This document shows, in pieces, positions 33,106-41,470 of a stretch of DNA of 62,684 bases. How positions within the stretch are numbered: position 1 is the first letter of the stretch; each line of letters starts with the position of its first letter. Made by a program: the position numbers and the translations under genes. The notes beneath the pieces were generated by a model. It had not been told where the DNA came from. It saw only the letters and a program-made list of their open reading frames with translations, and searched no databases. Source of the DNA: Oceanicola sp. 22II-s10i (GTDB lineage Bacteria; Pseudomonadota; Alphaproteobacteria; Rhodobacterales; Rhodobacteraceae); NCBI RefSeq assembly GCF_002210105.1, contig NZ_AQQU01000015.1:1-62684 (forward strand). The letters are read 5' to 3'.

Positions 33106-34374
33106 TCACTTCGCCACGGACAGCTTCGGCTTGGACTTCGGACCCGGCGCGTTGCTGTCGATGAAGTCGAGCACCAGCGGACGGATGTTGTTGCGCCAGG
33201 ACTTGCCGGCGAAGATGCCGTAGTGCCCCGCCGCCGGTTCGACATGCCAGGCCTTCTTGTCCTCCGGCAGCCCCGTCAGCAGCCCGAGCGCGGCCTTGCA
33301 CTGGCCGGGGGCCGAGATGTCGTCCTTCTCGCCTTCGACCGTCTTGACCGCGACATTCGTGATCGCCCCGATGTCGACCTTGCGCCCGGCCACGGTGAAC
33401 GCGTTCTTCGCGATCTCGCGTTCCTTGAAGATGCGGTGCACCGTCGTCAGGTAGAACTCCGCCGTCATGTCCATGACGGCCAGGTATTCATCGTAGAAGC
33501 GGTTGTGCGGGTCGTGATCCGACGCCTCGCCCCGCGCGGTCCGCATGATCTGGTCCGTGAAGGCCTTGCCATGCCGGTCCATGTTCATCGAGATGAACGA
33601 GGTCAGCTGCAGCAGACCCGGATAGACCCGCCGGCCGACGCCCGCGTACTTGTAGCCGACCTGCTGGATCATCGTCTCTTCCAGCTGGCCCATGGTGACG
33701 CGGTTGCCGAAATCGGTGACTTCGGTGGGGGTGGCGTCCGGGTCGATCGGGCCGCCGATCAGGGTCATCGTGCGCGGCTGCGCATCGGGTTCCTGCTCGG
33801 CCAGGTAGGCGGTGGCGGCCAGCGTCAGCGGCGCGGGCTGGCAGACGGCGATGACGTTGATGTCGGGGCCGAGCGCCTTCATGAAGTCGACGAGGTAGAG
33901 GGTGTAATCCTCGATGTCGAACTTGCCCGCCGAGACGGGGATGTTCCGCGCGTTGTGCCAGTCGGTGATGTAAAGCTCGCAGTCCGGCAGCAGCGACTGC
34001 ACGGTCGAGCGGAGCAGGGTGGCATAGTGGCCCGACATCGGCGCGACCAGCAGGATCCTGCGGTGTTTCGTCTCGCGTCCGGCCACCTTGAAGTGGATCA
34101 GGTCGCCGAAGGGCCGTTCCACCACCTTTTCAGTGGTGACGAGGTGGTCACGTCCGTCGGCGCCGGTGACGGTGTGGATACCCCAGTCAGGCTTGGCCAC
34201 CATGCGCTTGAAGGTGCGTTCGGTGACCTCGCCCCAGGCCGCCAGCAGGTTGAGCGCGGGGCTCGGGACCATGGCGAAGGCGGGGTAGGAGGCGAAGGCC
34301 TGCGCAGTTGCGCCAAGCCATTGGTTGGTGTTGCGCACGGTCTCCATAAGATCGTAGGTTGCCATGTAGCGCAT
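33106..34374 (-). CDS. phaZ: Intracellular polyhydroxyalkanoate depolymerase
   Basis: 422 aa alpha/beta-hydrolase. It degrades native PHA granules in the cytosol. The intracellular PhaZ signature is a Cys nucleophile box, INVIAVCQPAPLTLAAT. Other supports are ILLVAPMSGHYATLLRSTV, ITDWHNARNIPV and the C-terminal AAGHYGIFAGKSWR with the catalytic His. The start at 34374 (MRYMATYDL) has GGAGA 5 nt upstream; the next ATG at 34365 would be too far. It is divergent from phaC across 109 bp that hold a CTGC-N3-GCAG site. Confidence 0.94.
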   Translation of the reverse strand: MRYMATYDLMETVRNTNQWLGATAQAFASYPAFAMVPSPALNLLAAWGEVTERTFKRMVAKPDWGIHTVTGADGRDHLVTTEKVVERPFGDLIHFKVAGRETKHRRILLVAPMSGHYATLLRSTVQSLLPDCELYITDWHNARNIPVSAGKFDIEDYTLYLVDFMKALGPDINVIAVCQPAPLTLAATAYLAEQEPDAQPRTMTLIGGPIDPDATPTEVTDFGNRVTMGQLEETMIQQVGYKYAGVGRRVYPGLLQLTSFISMNMDRHGKAFTDQIMRTARGEASDHDPHNRFYDEYLAVMDMTAEFYLTTVHRIFKEREIAKNAFTVAGRKVDIGAITNVAVKTVEGEKDDISAPGQCKAALGLLTGLPEDKKAWHVEPAAGHYGIFAGKSWRNNIRPLVLDFIDSNAPGPKSKPKLSVAK

Positions 34375-34449
34375 GTATGTCTCCAATCGGTTCGGGCGAG
34401 CCTGGCTCCACCGTCGCTTAGCCCTCCCGTCAGGCGACATGGTGCGATG

Positions 34450-34460
34450 CTGCACAGCAG
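34450..34460. promoter_or_regulatory. Putative PhaR operator between phaZ and phaC
   Basis: CTGC-ACA-GCAG, a perfect copy of the CTGC-N3-GCAG sequence I recall for Rhodobacter PhaR. It lies 23 bp before the phaC start codon and 75 bp before the phaZ start, in the divergent promoter region, so one site could repress both. Confidence 0.65.
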
Positions 34461-34483
34461 CAATCTAGGGGGGAATTGCACCA

Positions 34484-36316
34484 ATGACAACTCGGGACCA
34501 GCAGGACGGTAAAGCTACCCCTGATGCCGAACATCTGGAACGGCTCACGGAAAACCTTTCGCGGGTCGAGGATTTGTCGCAACGGCTGATCGCCGCGATC
34601 TCGGGCCGCAACGCGCCCCGGCCCGAGCTGAACCAGCCGGATCCGGAGGTCTTTTCCAAGGCCGTCGGCGCCTACTGGTCCGAGATGATGCAGAACCCAG
34701 CCAAGATCTTCGAGCACCAGCTCGATTACTGGGGCAAGTCGGTCAAGCACTACCTCGAGATCCAGAGCCAGATGGCGCAGGGCAAGCTGGCCCCGCCCGA
34801 GGACGAGACGCCCGATGACCCGCGCTTTGCCAACCCGGCGTGGAAGACGCACCCCTATTTCAACTTCATCAAGCAGCAATACATGCGCAATGCCGCCGCC
34901 GTGCGGCAGGCAGTCGAGGATGCAGAGGGGCTGGAGCCGGTCGAGCGGCGCAGGCTGAAGCATTTCAGCCAGCAGATCATCGACATGATGGCGCCGACGA
35001 ACTTCCTCGCCACCAACCCCGACGCGCTGGAACGTGCGGCGGCGACCGAGGGGCAGAGCTTGATCGACGGGCTGGAGAACCTCGTCCGCGACATCGAGGC
35101 CAACGATGGCGAGCTGCTGGTGCGGCTGTCGGACGAAAAGGCGTTCCAGCTGGGCGGCAACATCGCCGCGACGCCGGGGCAGGTGGTCTACCGCAACCAC
35201 ATGATCGAGCTGATCCAGTATGCGCCCGCGACCGAGAAGGTGCATGCGATCCCGCTCATCATCTTCCCGCCGTGGATCAACAAGTTCTACATCCTCGACC
35301 TCAAGGAGCAGAACTCGCTGATCAAGTGGATCACCGAGCAGGGCTTCACGCTGTTCGTGGTGTCCTGGGTCAATCCGGACGAAAGCTACCGCAACACCGG
35401 GCTCGAGGATTACATCGAGGACGGCTTCCTGGCCGCCGTTCGCGAGGTGAAGGAGATCACCGAGCAGGACCAGGTGAACGTCGTCGGCTACTGCATCGGC
35501 GGCACGACCCTGGCGATGACGCTGTCGCTGATGAAAAAGCGCGGCGATACCTCGATCAAGTCCGCGACCTTCTTCACCGCGCTGACGGATTTCGCGGAGC
35601 AGGGGGAATTCACGCCCTTCCTGCAGAACGACTTCATCGACGGGATCGAGGCCGAGGTGGCCGAGCAGGGGATCCTGCGCAGCCATATCATGGCGCGGAC
35701 CTTCTCGTTCCTGCGCGCGAACGACCTCGTCTATCGTCCCGCGATCCGCAGTTACATGATGGGCGAGGCGCCCCCGGCGTTCGATCTGCTCTACTGGAAC
35801 GGGGACGGGACCAACCTGCCGGGCAAGATGGCGGTGCAGTATCTGCGCAAGCTCTGCCAGAAGAACCTGTTCACCACCACCGGCCTGCCGCTCATGGGCG
35901 AGACGCTGCACATCTCGGACGTCGATCTGCCGGTCTTCGCCGTCACCTGTGAAACCGACCATATCGCCGCGTGGAAGGACTGCTATCGCGGGATGCAGAT
36001 GACCTCGACCGATGACATGACTTTCGTCGTTTCGGAATCGGGGCACATCGCCGGAATCGTGAACCCGCCGTCCAAGAAGAAATACGGCCACTACACCAAC
36101 CCCGACATGAAGGGCGCGGCGGATGTCTGGTTCGAGGGTGCGGAGTTCACCGAGGGCAGCTGGTGGCCCCGGTGGGGCAAGTGGCTGGCCAAGCGGTCGG
36201 GCAAGAAAGTCGAGGCCCGGACCCCCGGCGACGCGACTCACCCCGCGCTGCTTCCGGCCCCCGGCAGCTACGTGATTCCCCAGCGTAAGGCACAGGAAGC
36301 GGGCGCATCCCGCTGA
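34484..36316 (+). CDS. phaC: Class I poly(3-hydroxyalkanoate) polymerase
   Basis: 610 aa, typical class I length. It polymerises (R)-3-hydroxyacyl-CoA on granules. The lipase-box-like GYCIGGT places the nucleophile at Cys337; the Asp of LLYWNGDGTNLPG and the His of ETDHIAAWKD complete the triad. PPWINKFYILDLKEQNSLI and FVVSWVNPDES are family hallmarks. The start ATG at 34484 is preceded by GGGGGGAATTGCACCA. phaP and phaR follow in order. Confidence 0.97.
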   Translation: MTTRDQQDGKATPDAEHLERLTENLSRVEDLSQRLIAAISGRNAPRPELNQPDPEVFSKAVGAYWSEMMQNPAKIFEHQLDYWGKSVKHYLEIQSQMAQGKLAPPEDETPDDPRFANPAWKTHPYFNFIKQQYMRNAAAVRQAVEDAEGLEPVERRRLKHFSQQIIDMMAPTNFLATNPDALERAAATEGQSLIDGLENLVRDIEANDGELLVRLSDEKAFQLGGNIAATPGQVVYRNHMIELIQYAPATEKVHAIPLIIFPPWINKFYILDLKEQNSLIKWITEQGFTLFVVSWVNPDESYRNTGLEDYIEDGFLAAVREVKEITEQDQVNVVGYCIGGTTLAMTLSLMKKRGDTSIKSATFFTALTDFAEQGEFTPFLQNDFIDGIEAEVAEQGILRSHIMARTFSFLRANDLVYRPAIRSYMMGEAPPAFDLLYWNGDGTNLPGKMAVQYLRKLCQKNLFTTTGLPLMGETLHISDVDLPVFAVTCETDHIAAWKDCYRGMQMTSTDDMTFVVSESGHIAGIVNPPSKKKYGHYTNPDMKGAADVWFEGAEFTEGSWWPRWGKWLAKRSGKKVEARTPGDATHPALLPAPGSYVIPQRKAQEAGASR

Positions 36317-36331
36317 AAATCCTGATTTTTG

Positions 36332-36370
36332 CTGCAGTGCAGAAATTTCACTTGAAATGCTGCGCCGCAG
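36332..36370. promoter_or_regulatory. Two putative PhaR operators upstream of phaP
   Basis: CTGC-AGT-GCAG at 36332-36342 and CTGC-GCC-GCAG at 36360-36370, 28 bp apart centre to centre, with TGCATGCATATT-like sequence after the second. They lie 74-112 bp before the phaP start in the only gap between phaC and phaP. Autoregulated phasin expression by PhaR is well established in the group; the assignment here rests on the matching words. Confidence 0.75.
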
Positions 36371-36443
36371 CATGCATATTCCTTCTCAACGAACACATAC
36401 CGGGCCCCACGGACCCGGAAGGCCAGAAAGAAGGAATTGACCA

Positions 36444-36887
36444 ATGGCAAAGACCCAAGACTTCACCGCCATGATGAAAGACATGATGGGCGCGTTCCCG
36501 GTGGATACCTCCGCCTTCGAAGGCGCGTTCAAATCCCAGGCTTCCCTCGGTGAGAAGCTGTCGGGCGTGTACCTCGAAGCCGCTGACAAGTCGGCCGAGA
36601 TCACCTCGAAGTGGACCAAGGACACGATCTCCAAGATGGGCGAAATGACCAAAGCCAAGACCGAGCCGGCGGACTACGCGAAAGCGATGACCGACTTCGC
36701 CTCGTCCTACGCTGAAATGTCGGCCGAGCACATGGCCGCTTTCGCCGAGATCGCGAAGAAAGTTCAGTCCGAAACCGTCGAGCTGATGATGGCTGCCGGC
36801 AAGGACATGTCCGAAGAAGCGTCGGCCACCATCCAGAAGGCCACCAAAGACGCGACCGCCGCTGCCAAGAAAGCAGCCGCGAAGTAA
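36444..36887 (+). CDS. phaP: Phasin (PHA granule-coating protein)
   Basis: 147 aa, all-helical, Ala/Lys/Met-rich. The pattern (FKSQASLGEKLSGVYLEAAD, YAEMSAEHMAAFAEIAKK, KDATAAAKKAAAK end) is that of phasins that coat PHA granules and keep them dispersed. The ribosome site is AAGAAGGAATTGACC. Codon use is strongly biased, as for abundant proteins. Two PhaR-type sites precede it and a double hairpin follows it. Confidence 0.93.
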   Translation: MAKTQDFTAMMKDMMGAFPVDTSAFEGAFKSQASLGEKLSGVYLEAADKSAEITSKWTKDTISKMGEMTKAKTEPADYAKAMTDFASSYAEMSAEHMAAFAEIAKKVQSETVELMMAAGKDMSEEASATIQKATKDATAAAKKAAAK

Positions 36888-36898
36888 TCGCAGAATCT

Positions 36899-36974
36899 GC
36901 ACCCCCTTGCTCCTCCCTTTTCCCGGGGGTGCGGTAGGATCGGGCGGGCCATTCGGCCCGCCCGTCTTCGTTTC
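36899..36974 (+). terminator. Double hairpin terminator after phaP
   Basis: First an 8-bp stem GCACCCCC / GGGGGTGC (36899-36932, long loop), then a perfect 10-bp stem CGGGCGGGCC-ATTC-GGCCCGCCCG (36941-36964) followed by TCTTCGTTT. The second has the look of an intrinsic terminator and would separate phaP from phaR. Confidence 0.75.
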
Positions 36975-37064
36975 AGGACCGACAATGCCGCGCTGCACTG
37001 ACCGGAATCCGAACTTCACGCTGACGTGACGCTTTCCTTTTAAGATTTCGTGCCCTACGCTTCG

Positions 37065-37076
37065 CTGCAGTGCTGC
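37065..37076. promoter_or_regulatory. Degenerate PhaR-type site just upstream of phaR
   Basis: CTGC-AGT-GCTGC differs from CTGC-N3-GCAG at one base and lies 18-29 bp before the phaR GTG start. It could allow weaker autoregulation. Confidence 0.35.
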
Positions 37077-37093
37077 ATGATCGGAGAACTGCC

Positions 37094-37663
37094 GTGGCCG
37101 ATACCGAAAAGACGCTGCTCATCAAACGCTATGCCTCGCGCCGGCTCTACAATACGGAGACGTCCGATTACGTGACGCTCGAGGATATTGCGAGTTTCAT
37201 TCGCGAAGGCCGCGATGTGCAGATTGTCGATCTGAAATCCGGCGACGACCTGACCCGGCAATACCTGCTGCAGATCATCGCCGAACACGAAGGGCGGGGC
37301 GAAAACGTCCTTCCGCTGGCGGTGCTCACCGATCTCGTGCGCAGCTACACCACCTCGGCCTCGACCGTGGTGCCGCAGTTCCTGCAGATGTCCTTCGACA
37401 TGTTGCGCGACGGCCAGTCCAAGATGATGGAAAACATGACCACGATGAACCCGATGGCCAAGATGCCGGGGTTCGAGGCCATGCAGGCCCAGCAGGAGGC
37501 GTTCCTGAAGGCGATGACCGGCGGCTTCTCGGGCAACTGGCCGGGCGCTGGCGCTCGCGAGGAAAAAAAAAGCCCTGAAAAATCCGACAAGGGCGAAGAC
37601 CTCGACGCGATAAAGAAGCAGCTGGCCGAACTGCAGAAGAAACTCTCCGATCTCGACGGCTGA
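37094..37663 (+). CDS. phaR: PHA synthesis repressor PhaR
   Basis: 189 aa. N-terminal PHB/PHA-accumulation DNA-binding domain (LLIKRYASRRLYNTETSDYV, then TLEDIASFIREGRDVQIVDL), followed by the accumulation-regulator repeat region (LPLAVLTDLVRSYT, MSFDMLRDGQ) and a coiled C-terminus. PhaR binds DNA and PHA granules and represses phasin expression until polymer accumulates. The start chosen is GTG at 37094 because GGAGA lies 7 nt upstream and the family begins ADTEK-like; an upstream GTG at 37070 lacks a ribosome site. A run of nine A (37563-37571) lies in the coding sequence. Confidence 0.94.
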   Translation: MADTEKTLLIKRYASRRLYNTETSDYVTLEDIASFIREGRDVQIVDLKSGDDLTRQYLLQIIAEHEGRGENVLPLAVLTDLVRSYTTSASTVVPQFLQMSFDMLRDGQSKMMENMTTMNPMAKMPGFEAMQAQQEAFLKAMTGGFSGNWPGAGAREEKKSPEKSDKGEDLDAIKKQLAELQKKLSDLDG

Positions 37664-37669
37664 TCCGTC

Positions 37670-38635
37670 GTGGCGGAAGGCGCAGGACGGATCACCCTTT
37701 GGGGGATCGAGGTCTTCGTGGCCACCGCCGAGGAACGCTCGATCTCGGCCGCTGCGCGGCGTCTGGGGGCCAGCCCCTCGGCCGTGTCGCAGCAACTGAC
37801 CAATCTGGAAACCGAACTGGGCGCGACCTTGCTGCTCCGCAATGCACGGCCCGTCGTGCTGACCGCGGCGGGCGAGGCGTTCCGGCGTCGTGCCGAAACG
37901 ATCCTGAACGAGGCCGCGCAGGCCCGCGCCGAGGTGCGGGGCGAGGGCGGCGCGGGCCTGTCGCGGCTGCGGCTCGGAATGATCGACGATCTGGAGGCGG
38001 ATATCACGCCCCGGCTTCTGACCCGACTGGCCGGACAGCAGCCGACCTGCCAGTTCCTGCTGGAAACCAACGCCAGCCACGTACTCTACGACCAGCTGGA
38101 CGCGCAGGCGCTGGACCTTGTCGTCGCCGCCGAGATGGGACCGGCACCGGCCTGGGCCGAGGTGCATCCGCTGTGGTCCGAGAACTTCGTCATCGCGGTG
38201 CGCGAGGGTGATCTCGATCCTTCGGGTCCGGTGCTCGACCAGCTGCGCAACCGGCCGCTGGTGCATTACACCACGCGCCACCACATGGGGCGGCTGGTCG
38301 CGTCGCACCTGACCCGACTGGACCTGACGCTGGCGCACCGGTTCGAACTGGACAGCTATCACGCGCTGCTGGCGATGGTCGGGCAGGGCGAGGGCTGGAC
38401 CATCCTGCCGCCGCTGGCCCTGATGCGGGCGCGGCGGCTGTTGCCGGGGCTGGCGATCCATCCGCTGCCGTTCGCGCCGCTGACCCGCCGCATCGTGCTG
38501 ACCGCACGGGCCGGTATGCTGGGCGAGTTGCCGGAACGGGTGGCGGACGAGATACGCACCCTGCTGCAGGAGGTCGTGCTGGCCCCGGCGGAAGAGGCCT
38601 ATCCCACGCTCAAGGGCACCGTGCGGGTGCTGTGA
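37670..38635 (+). CDS. LysR-family transcriptional regulator
   Basis: 321 aa. Winged helix at about 8-65 (WGIEVFVATAEERSISAAAR, ASPSAVSQQLTNLETELGA) followed by a LysR-type periplasmic-binding-like effector domain (about 95-305). The start is GTG at 37670, 6 bp after the phaR stop. LysR proteins often regulate a divergent gene, but this one points toward a convergent aminotransferase whose stop is 3 bp away, so its target is unclear; co-transcription with phaR is likely from the spacing. Confidence 0.92.
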   Translation: MAEGAGRITLWGIEVFVATAEERSISAAARRLGASPSAVSQQLTNLETELGATLLLRNARPVVLTAAGEAFRRRAETILNEAAQARAEVRGEGGAGLSRLRLGMIDDLEADITPRLLTRLAGQQPTCQFLLETNASHVLYDQLDAQALDLVVAAEMGPAPAWAEVHPLWSENFVIAVREGDLDPSGPVLDQLRNRPLVHYTTRHHMGRLVASHLTRLDLTLAHRFELDSYHALLAMVGQGEGWTILPPLALMRARRLLPGLAIHPLPFAPLTRRIVLTARAGMLGELPERVADEIRTLLQEVVLAPAEEAYPTLKGTVRVL

Positions 38636-38638
38636 CGC

Positions 38639-39853
38639 TCAGGTGCCGAAGCGCCGTTCCGCGCCCATGACGTCCTCCGCCGCGCCGGTGATGGCGGCGG
38701 CGATGATGTCCAGCTCGGGCTGTGTCAGGCGGGCGGGCAGGCGGGTGTCGCAGGCCTTCATCAGCATCGCACGGGTGCGGGGCAGGTCGGGTGTCTCGCC
38801 CAGGAACTGCCAGTTCCAGAAGGCCCGCGCATTGTCCGTTGACAGGCCGAAGACCTGCACCGACACGCCGCGCGCCTTGGCTGCATCCTGAAACGCCAGC
38901 GTCTGAGCCTCGGTCAGCCCGACGAGGTTGAACTGGAGCGAATCCGGCGCGCGTTGTTCGGGGCCCAGCTTCTCGGGCACGTCGATCCACGGCGACGCGG
39001 CGATCCGGGCCGCGACGTAGTCGTAATTGCGCCGCCCGTCACGCACCCGGCGCGGCACCTCGGCCAGCTGGGGCCGGACGATGGCGGCGGCGAGGTTCGA
39101 CAGCCGGGTGTTGTAAAGCGGCAGCCGGTTCTGCCAGCGGGCGAAGGCCCGCGCCAGGTCGTCGGAGTTCTCGCCCGGCCGTGCCTTGTGCTTCTGCCAG
39201 TTGTGCTCATAGGCGCCCGACATGATGACCGCCCGCGCCATCACCTCCGGGTCGTCGGTGATCAGCACGCCGCCTTCGCCCGCGTTCAGCAGCTTGTAGC
39301 TCTGGAACGAAAAGCAGCCGATCCGGCCGATCGTCCCGATCTTGCGCCCGTGCCATGTCGTTCCCAGCGAATGCGCCGCGTCCTCGATCACCGGCACGCC
39401 CGCCGTGTCAGCCAGCGCCATGATCGCGTCCATGTCCGAGGTGTGTCCCCGCATGTGCGAGATCATGACCGCGTCAGCCCCCGGCAGCTTGGCCGCGAAA
39501 TCGTCCATGTCGATGCGGTAGTTGTCGCCCACCTCGACCAGCACCGGCGTGCAGTCGGCATGGACGATGGACGAGGGCACGGCGGCAAAGGTGAAGGCCG
39601 GGATCAGGACCTTTGCCCCGCGCGGCAGGTCCAGCGCCTTGAGCGACAGGAACAGCGCGGCCGAGCACGAGGCGACGGCCAGCGCATACTTCGCCCCCAT
39701 CATGTCCGCGAATTCCCGCTCCAGCAGCGCGACCGGGGCGTCCTGCGGGGCGGTATACCGAAACAGGTCGCCCGATTGCAGCAGCCGCGCAATCTCGGCC
39801 GCGGCGGCTTCGGGGATCGGTTCGGCATCGTAGACGTTGGGGGGCAAGGTCAT
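38639..39853 (-). CDS. DegT/DnrJ/EryC1/StrS-family aminotransferase
   Basis: 404 aa, PLP enzyme of the sugar-aminotransferase fold. Lys187 in CFSFQSYKLLNAGEGG is the Schiff-base residue and Asp158 in PVIEDAAHSLG binds the PLP nitrogen. VLIPAFTFAAVPSSIV and RLSNLAAAIVRPQL are typical. Members usually aminate keto-sugars for surface polysaccharide or antibiotic synthesis, but no nucleotide-sugar genes are present nearby. It is divergent from the TAXI TRAP transporter, so an amino-acid-like or amino-sugar substrate shared with that importer is possible. Confidence 0.9.
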   Translation of the reverse strand: MTLPPNVYDAEPIPEAAAAEIARLLQSGDLFRYTAPQDAPVALLEREFADMMGAKYALAVASCSAALFLSLKALDLPRGAKVLIPAFTFAAVPSSIVHADCTPVLVEVGDNYRIDMDDFAAKLPGADAVMISHMRGHTSDMDAIMALADTAGVPVIEDAAHSLGTTWHGRKIGTIGRIGCFSFQSYKLLNAGEGGVLITDDPEVMARAVIMSGAYEHNWQKHKARPGENSDDLARAFARWQNRLPLYNTRLSNLAAAIVRPQLAEVPRRVRDGRRNYDYVAARIAASPWIDVPEKLGPEQRAPDSLQFNLVGLTEAQTLAFQDAAKARGVSVQVFGLSTDNARAFWNWQFLGETPDLPRTRAMLMKACDTRLPARLTQPELDIIAAAITGAAEDVMGAERRFGT

Positions 39854-40170
39854 ATGTTCAAGAATCCCGAAAAACTGTTTCGGAATTTCTAAATCATCGG
39901 GGCCTCATAGCAAAATGAAAACTCCATGACATTGCAGGCCCGATCTGGCCCGGCGGAAAATTATTCCGCAACTTCAATGACCCTCTGCCATGTTTATGCA
40001 ACCGGTATGCATCGTCCTTGACGTAAAGGGATTTCCGCTCGTAAATTTTACCTGTCGTTCGGTGAATTTCCCCGTGTGCCGCCTCAGGAGGAGGGGCCGG
40101 CATCACAATGAAGGGGAAGGCCGGGCCATGTGGCGACCGGATGAACCGGGCGCCCATCAGGGAGGAAAGC
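39854..40170. other. Divergent regulatory region between aminotransferase and TRAP transporter genes
   Basis: 317 bp without a gene, AT-richer than its surroundings. Inverted repeats CCGAAA-AACTG-TTTCGG (39867-39883) and GCGGAA-AATTA-TTCCGC (39953-39969) could be operators or RNA hairpins. CTTGACGTAAAGG near 40018 offers a possible -35. The TRAP ribosome site GGGAGGAAAGC is at its end. Confidence 0.4.
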
Positions 40171-41355
40171 ATGAAAAAGACGAATTGGCGCGGACTCGCG
40201 TCAGGCTTCGCTGTCGCCGCCGCACTGGTGGCGGGATCGGCATCCGCGCAGGACTACAAGTGGCCGCGGCTGCTGGTGATTGGCACACCATCCACATCGA
40301 CCGGGTCGTTCGCCTCGACCAACGGCTGGGGCCCGGTGCTGCAGCAGGAAACCGGGATGACGGTGCGGATCGTGCCGACCGGGTCCGAGCCCGAGCGCTA
40401 CAACCGCCTCGTCAACCGCGAGGACATCCAGATCTCGTCCGTCTCGGCCTCCGAGATGCGGTTCCAGATCGAGGGCATCCTGGCCTATGCGTCGGTCCCG
40501 GCGAAATCCATGCGGATGATCTGGCACCACAACGACACGCCGTGGGGCTTCGTAACCTCGGGCAAGGGCGACGTGCAGGCGCTCGAAGACCTCAAGAAGG
40601 GCGGGCTGCGGTTCGCGCAGGCCGCGTCGTCGCCCGCGATGACCGAAGCGGTCAAGGTCGGCATCCCGGCCTATCTCGGGATGACGCAGGAAGAGGTGGA
40701 CAGCAAGATCACCTACATCCCGACCTCGTCCTACGGCGAGAACTGCAAGTCGGTGGTCGAGGGCAAGGCGGACATCGCCTATTGCTCGCCGATCTCGTCG
40801 GTCCTGTCGGAAATGGAGGCCGCGCCGGGCTCGATCCGCTGGCTGCCGATGCCCGCGGACAATCCGGGCTGGGACGCCTATCTCAACATCAACCCGATGC
40901 TCGTGCCGTCCGAGATGACCGTCGGCGTTTCGACCGCCAAGGGCGTGCCGGGGGCGACCTCGAACTTCGTCTACACGGTGCCGACCAGTGCCGATGCGGA
41001 CTTCGTCTACCACATGGCCAAGTGGTTCGACACCAGCTTCGACAACTACGCCAAGACCCACATGCTGGCCGCACGGATGAGCCGTGACCTGTGGCGCGGC
41101 TACCTCGACCGGACCCCGATGCCGGTGCACGAGGGGACCGTGCGTTACCTGAAGGAAATCGGCATCTGGACGGATGCGGACGACGAATGGAACCAGGCTG
41201 CGGCCGAGAAGATGGACGCATGGATCGCGGCACGTGACGCGGCACTGAAGGAGGCGCGGGACAACGGGGTCGAAATCCAGTTCGAGAACCCGGACTACCT
41301 CGCCATCGTCGAGAAGCACACCAAGGATCTCGAAGGCTTCCGGTCGCGTCTCTGA
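40171..41355 (+). CDS. TAXI-family TRAP transporter solute-binding protein
   Basis: 394 aa, periplasmic. A clear signal peptide ends ASA-QD after residue 26. The TAXI-type fold is indicated by LLVIGTPSTSTGSFASTNGW, ALEDLKKGGLRFAQAASSPAMT and KADIAYCSPISS. TAXI proteins bind C4-dicarboxylates, glutamate or other carboxylates; the ligand here cannot be set. The ribosome site is GGGAGGAAAGC. The fused permease follows after 115 bp containing a GC-rich hairpin. Confidence 0.9.
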   Translation: MKKTNWRGLASGFAVAAALVAGSASAQDYKWPRLLVIGTPSTSTGSFASTNGWGPVLQQETGMTVRIVPTGSEPERYNRLVNREDIQISSVSASEMRFQIEGILAYASVPAKSMRMIWHHNDTPWGFVTSGKGDVQALEDLKKGGLRFAQAASSPAMTEAVKVGIPAYLGMTQEEVDSKITYIPTSSYGENCKSVVEGKADIAYCSPISSVLSEMEAAPGSIRWLPMPADNPGWDAYLNINPMLVPSEMTVGVSTAKGVPGATSNFVYTVPTSADADFVYHMAKWFDTSFDNYAKTHMLAARMSRDLWRGYLDRTPMPVHEGTVRYLKEIGIWTDADDEWNQAAAEKMDAWIAARDAALKEARDNGVEIQFENPDYLAIVEKHTKDLEGFRSRL

Positions 41356-41384
41356 CGCGGCCCGCCATCGGAGAGCTTCAAGAC

Positions 41385-41418
41385 CCCCGCCGCGCGCGCC
41401 ATCCGGCCCGCGGCGGGG
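41385..41418 (+). promoter_or_regulatory. Intercistronic hairpin between the TRAP binding protein and permease
   Basis: Perfect 10-bp stem CCCCGCCGCG (41385-41394) / CGCGGCGGGG (41409-41418), no U tract. Hairpins in this position commonly stabilise the upstream binding-protein message and reduce permease expression; that role is inferred. Confidence 0.5.
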
Positions 41419-41470
41419 CGCTCCGCAACAAGGACGCGCGGTGTGACCGCGCCCAGCACCGGCTTCCGAC

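Noticed and set aside
37563..37571. A9 run in phaR as a programmed frameshift site
   Set aside because: The frame stays intact through the run to a normal C-terminus and no alternative product of interest arises. A polymorphic tract is possible but nothing else supports a switch.
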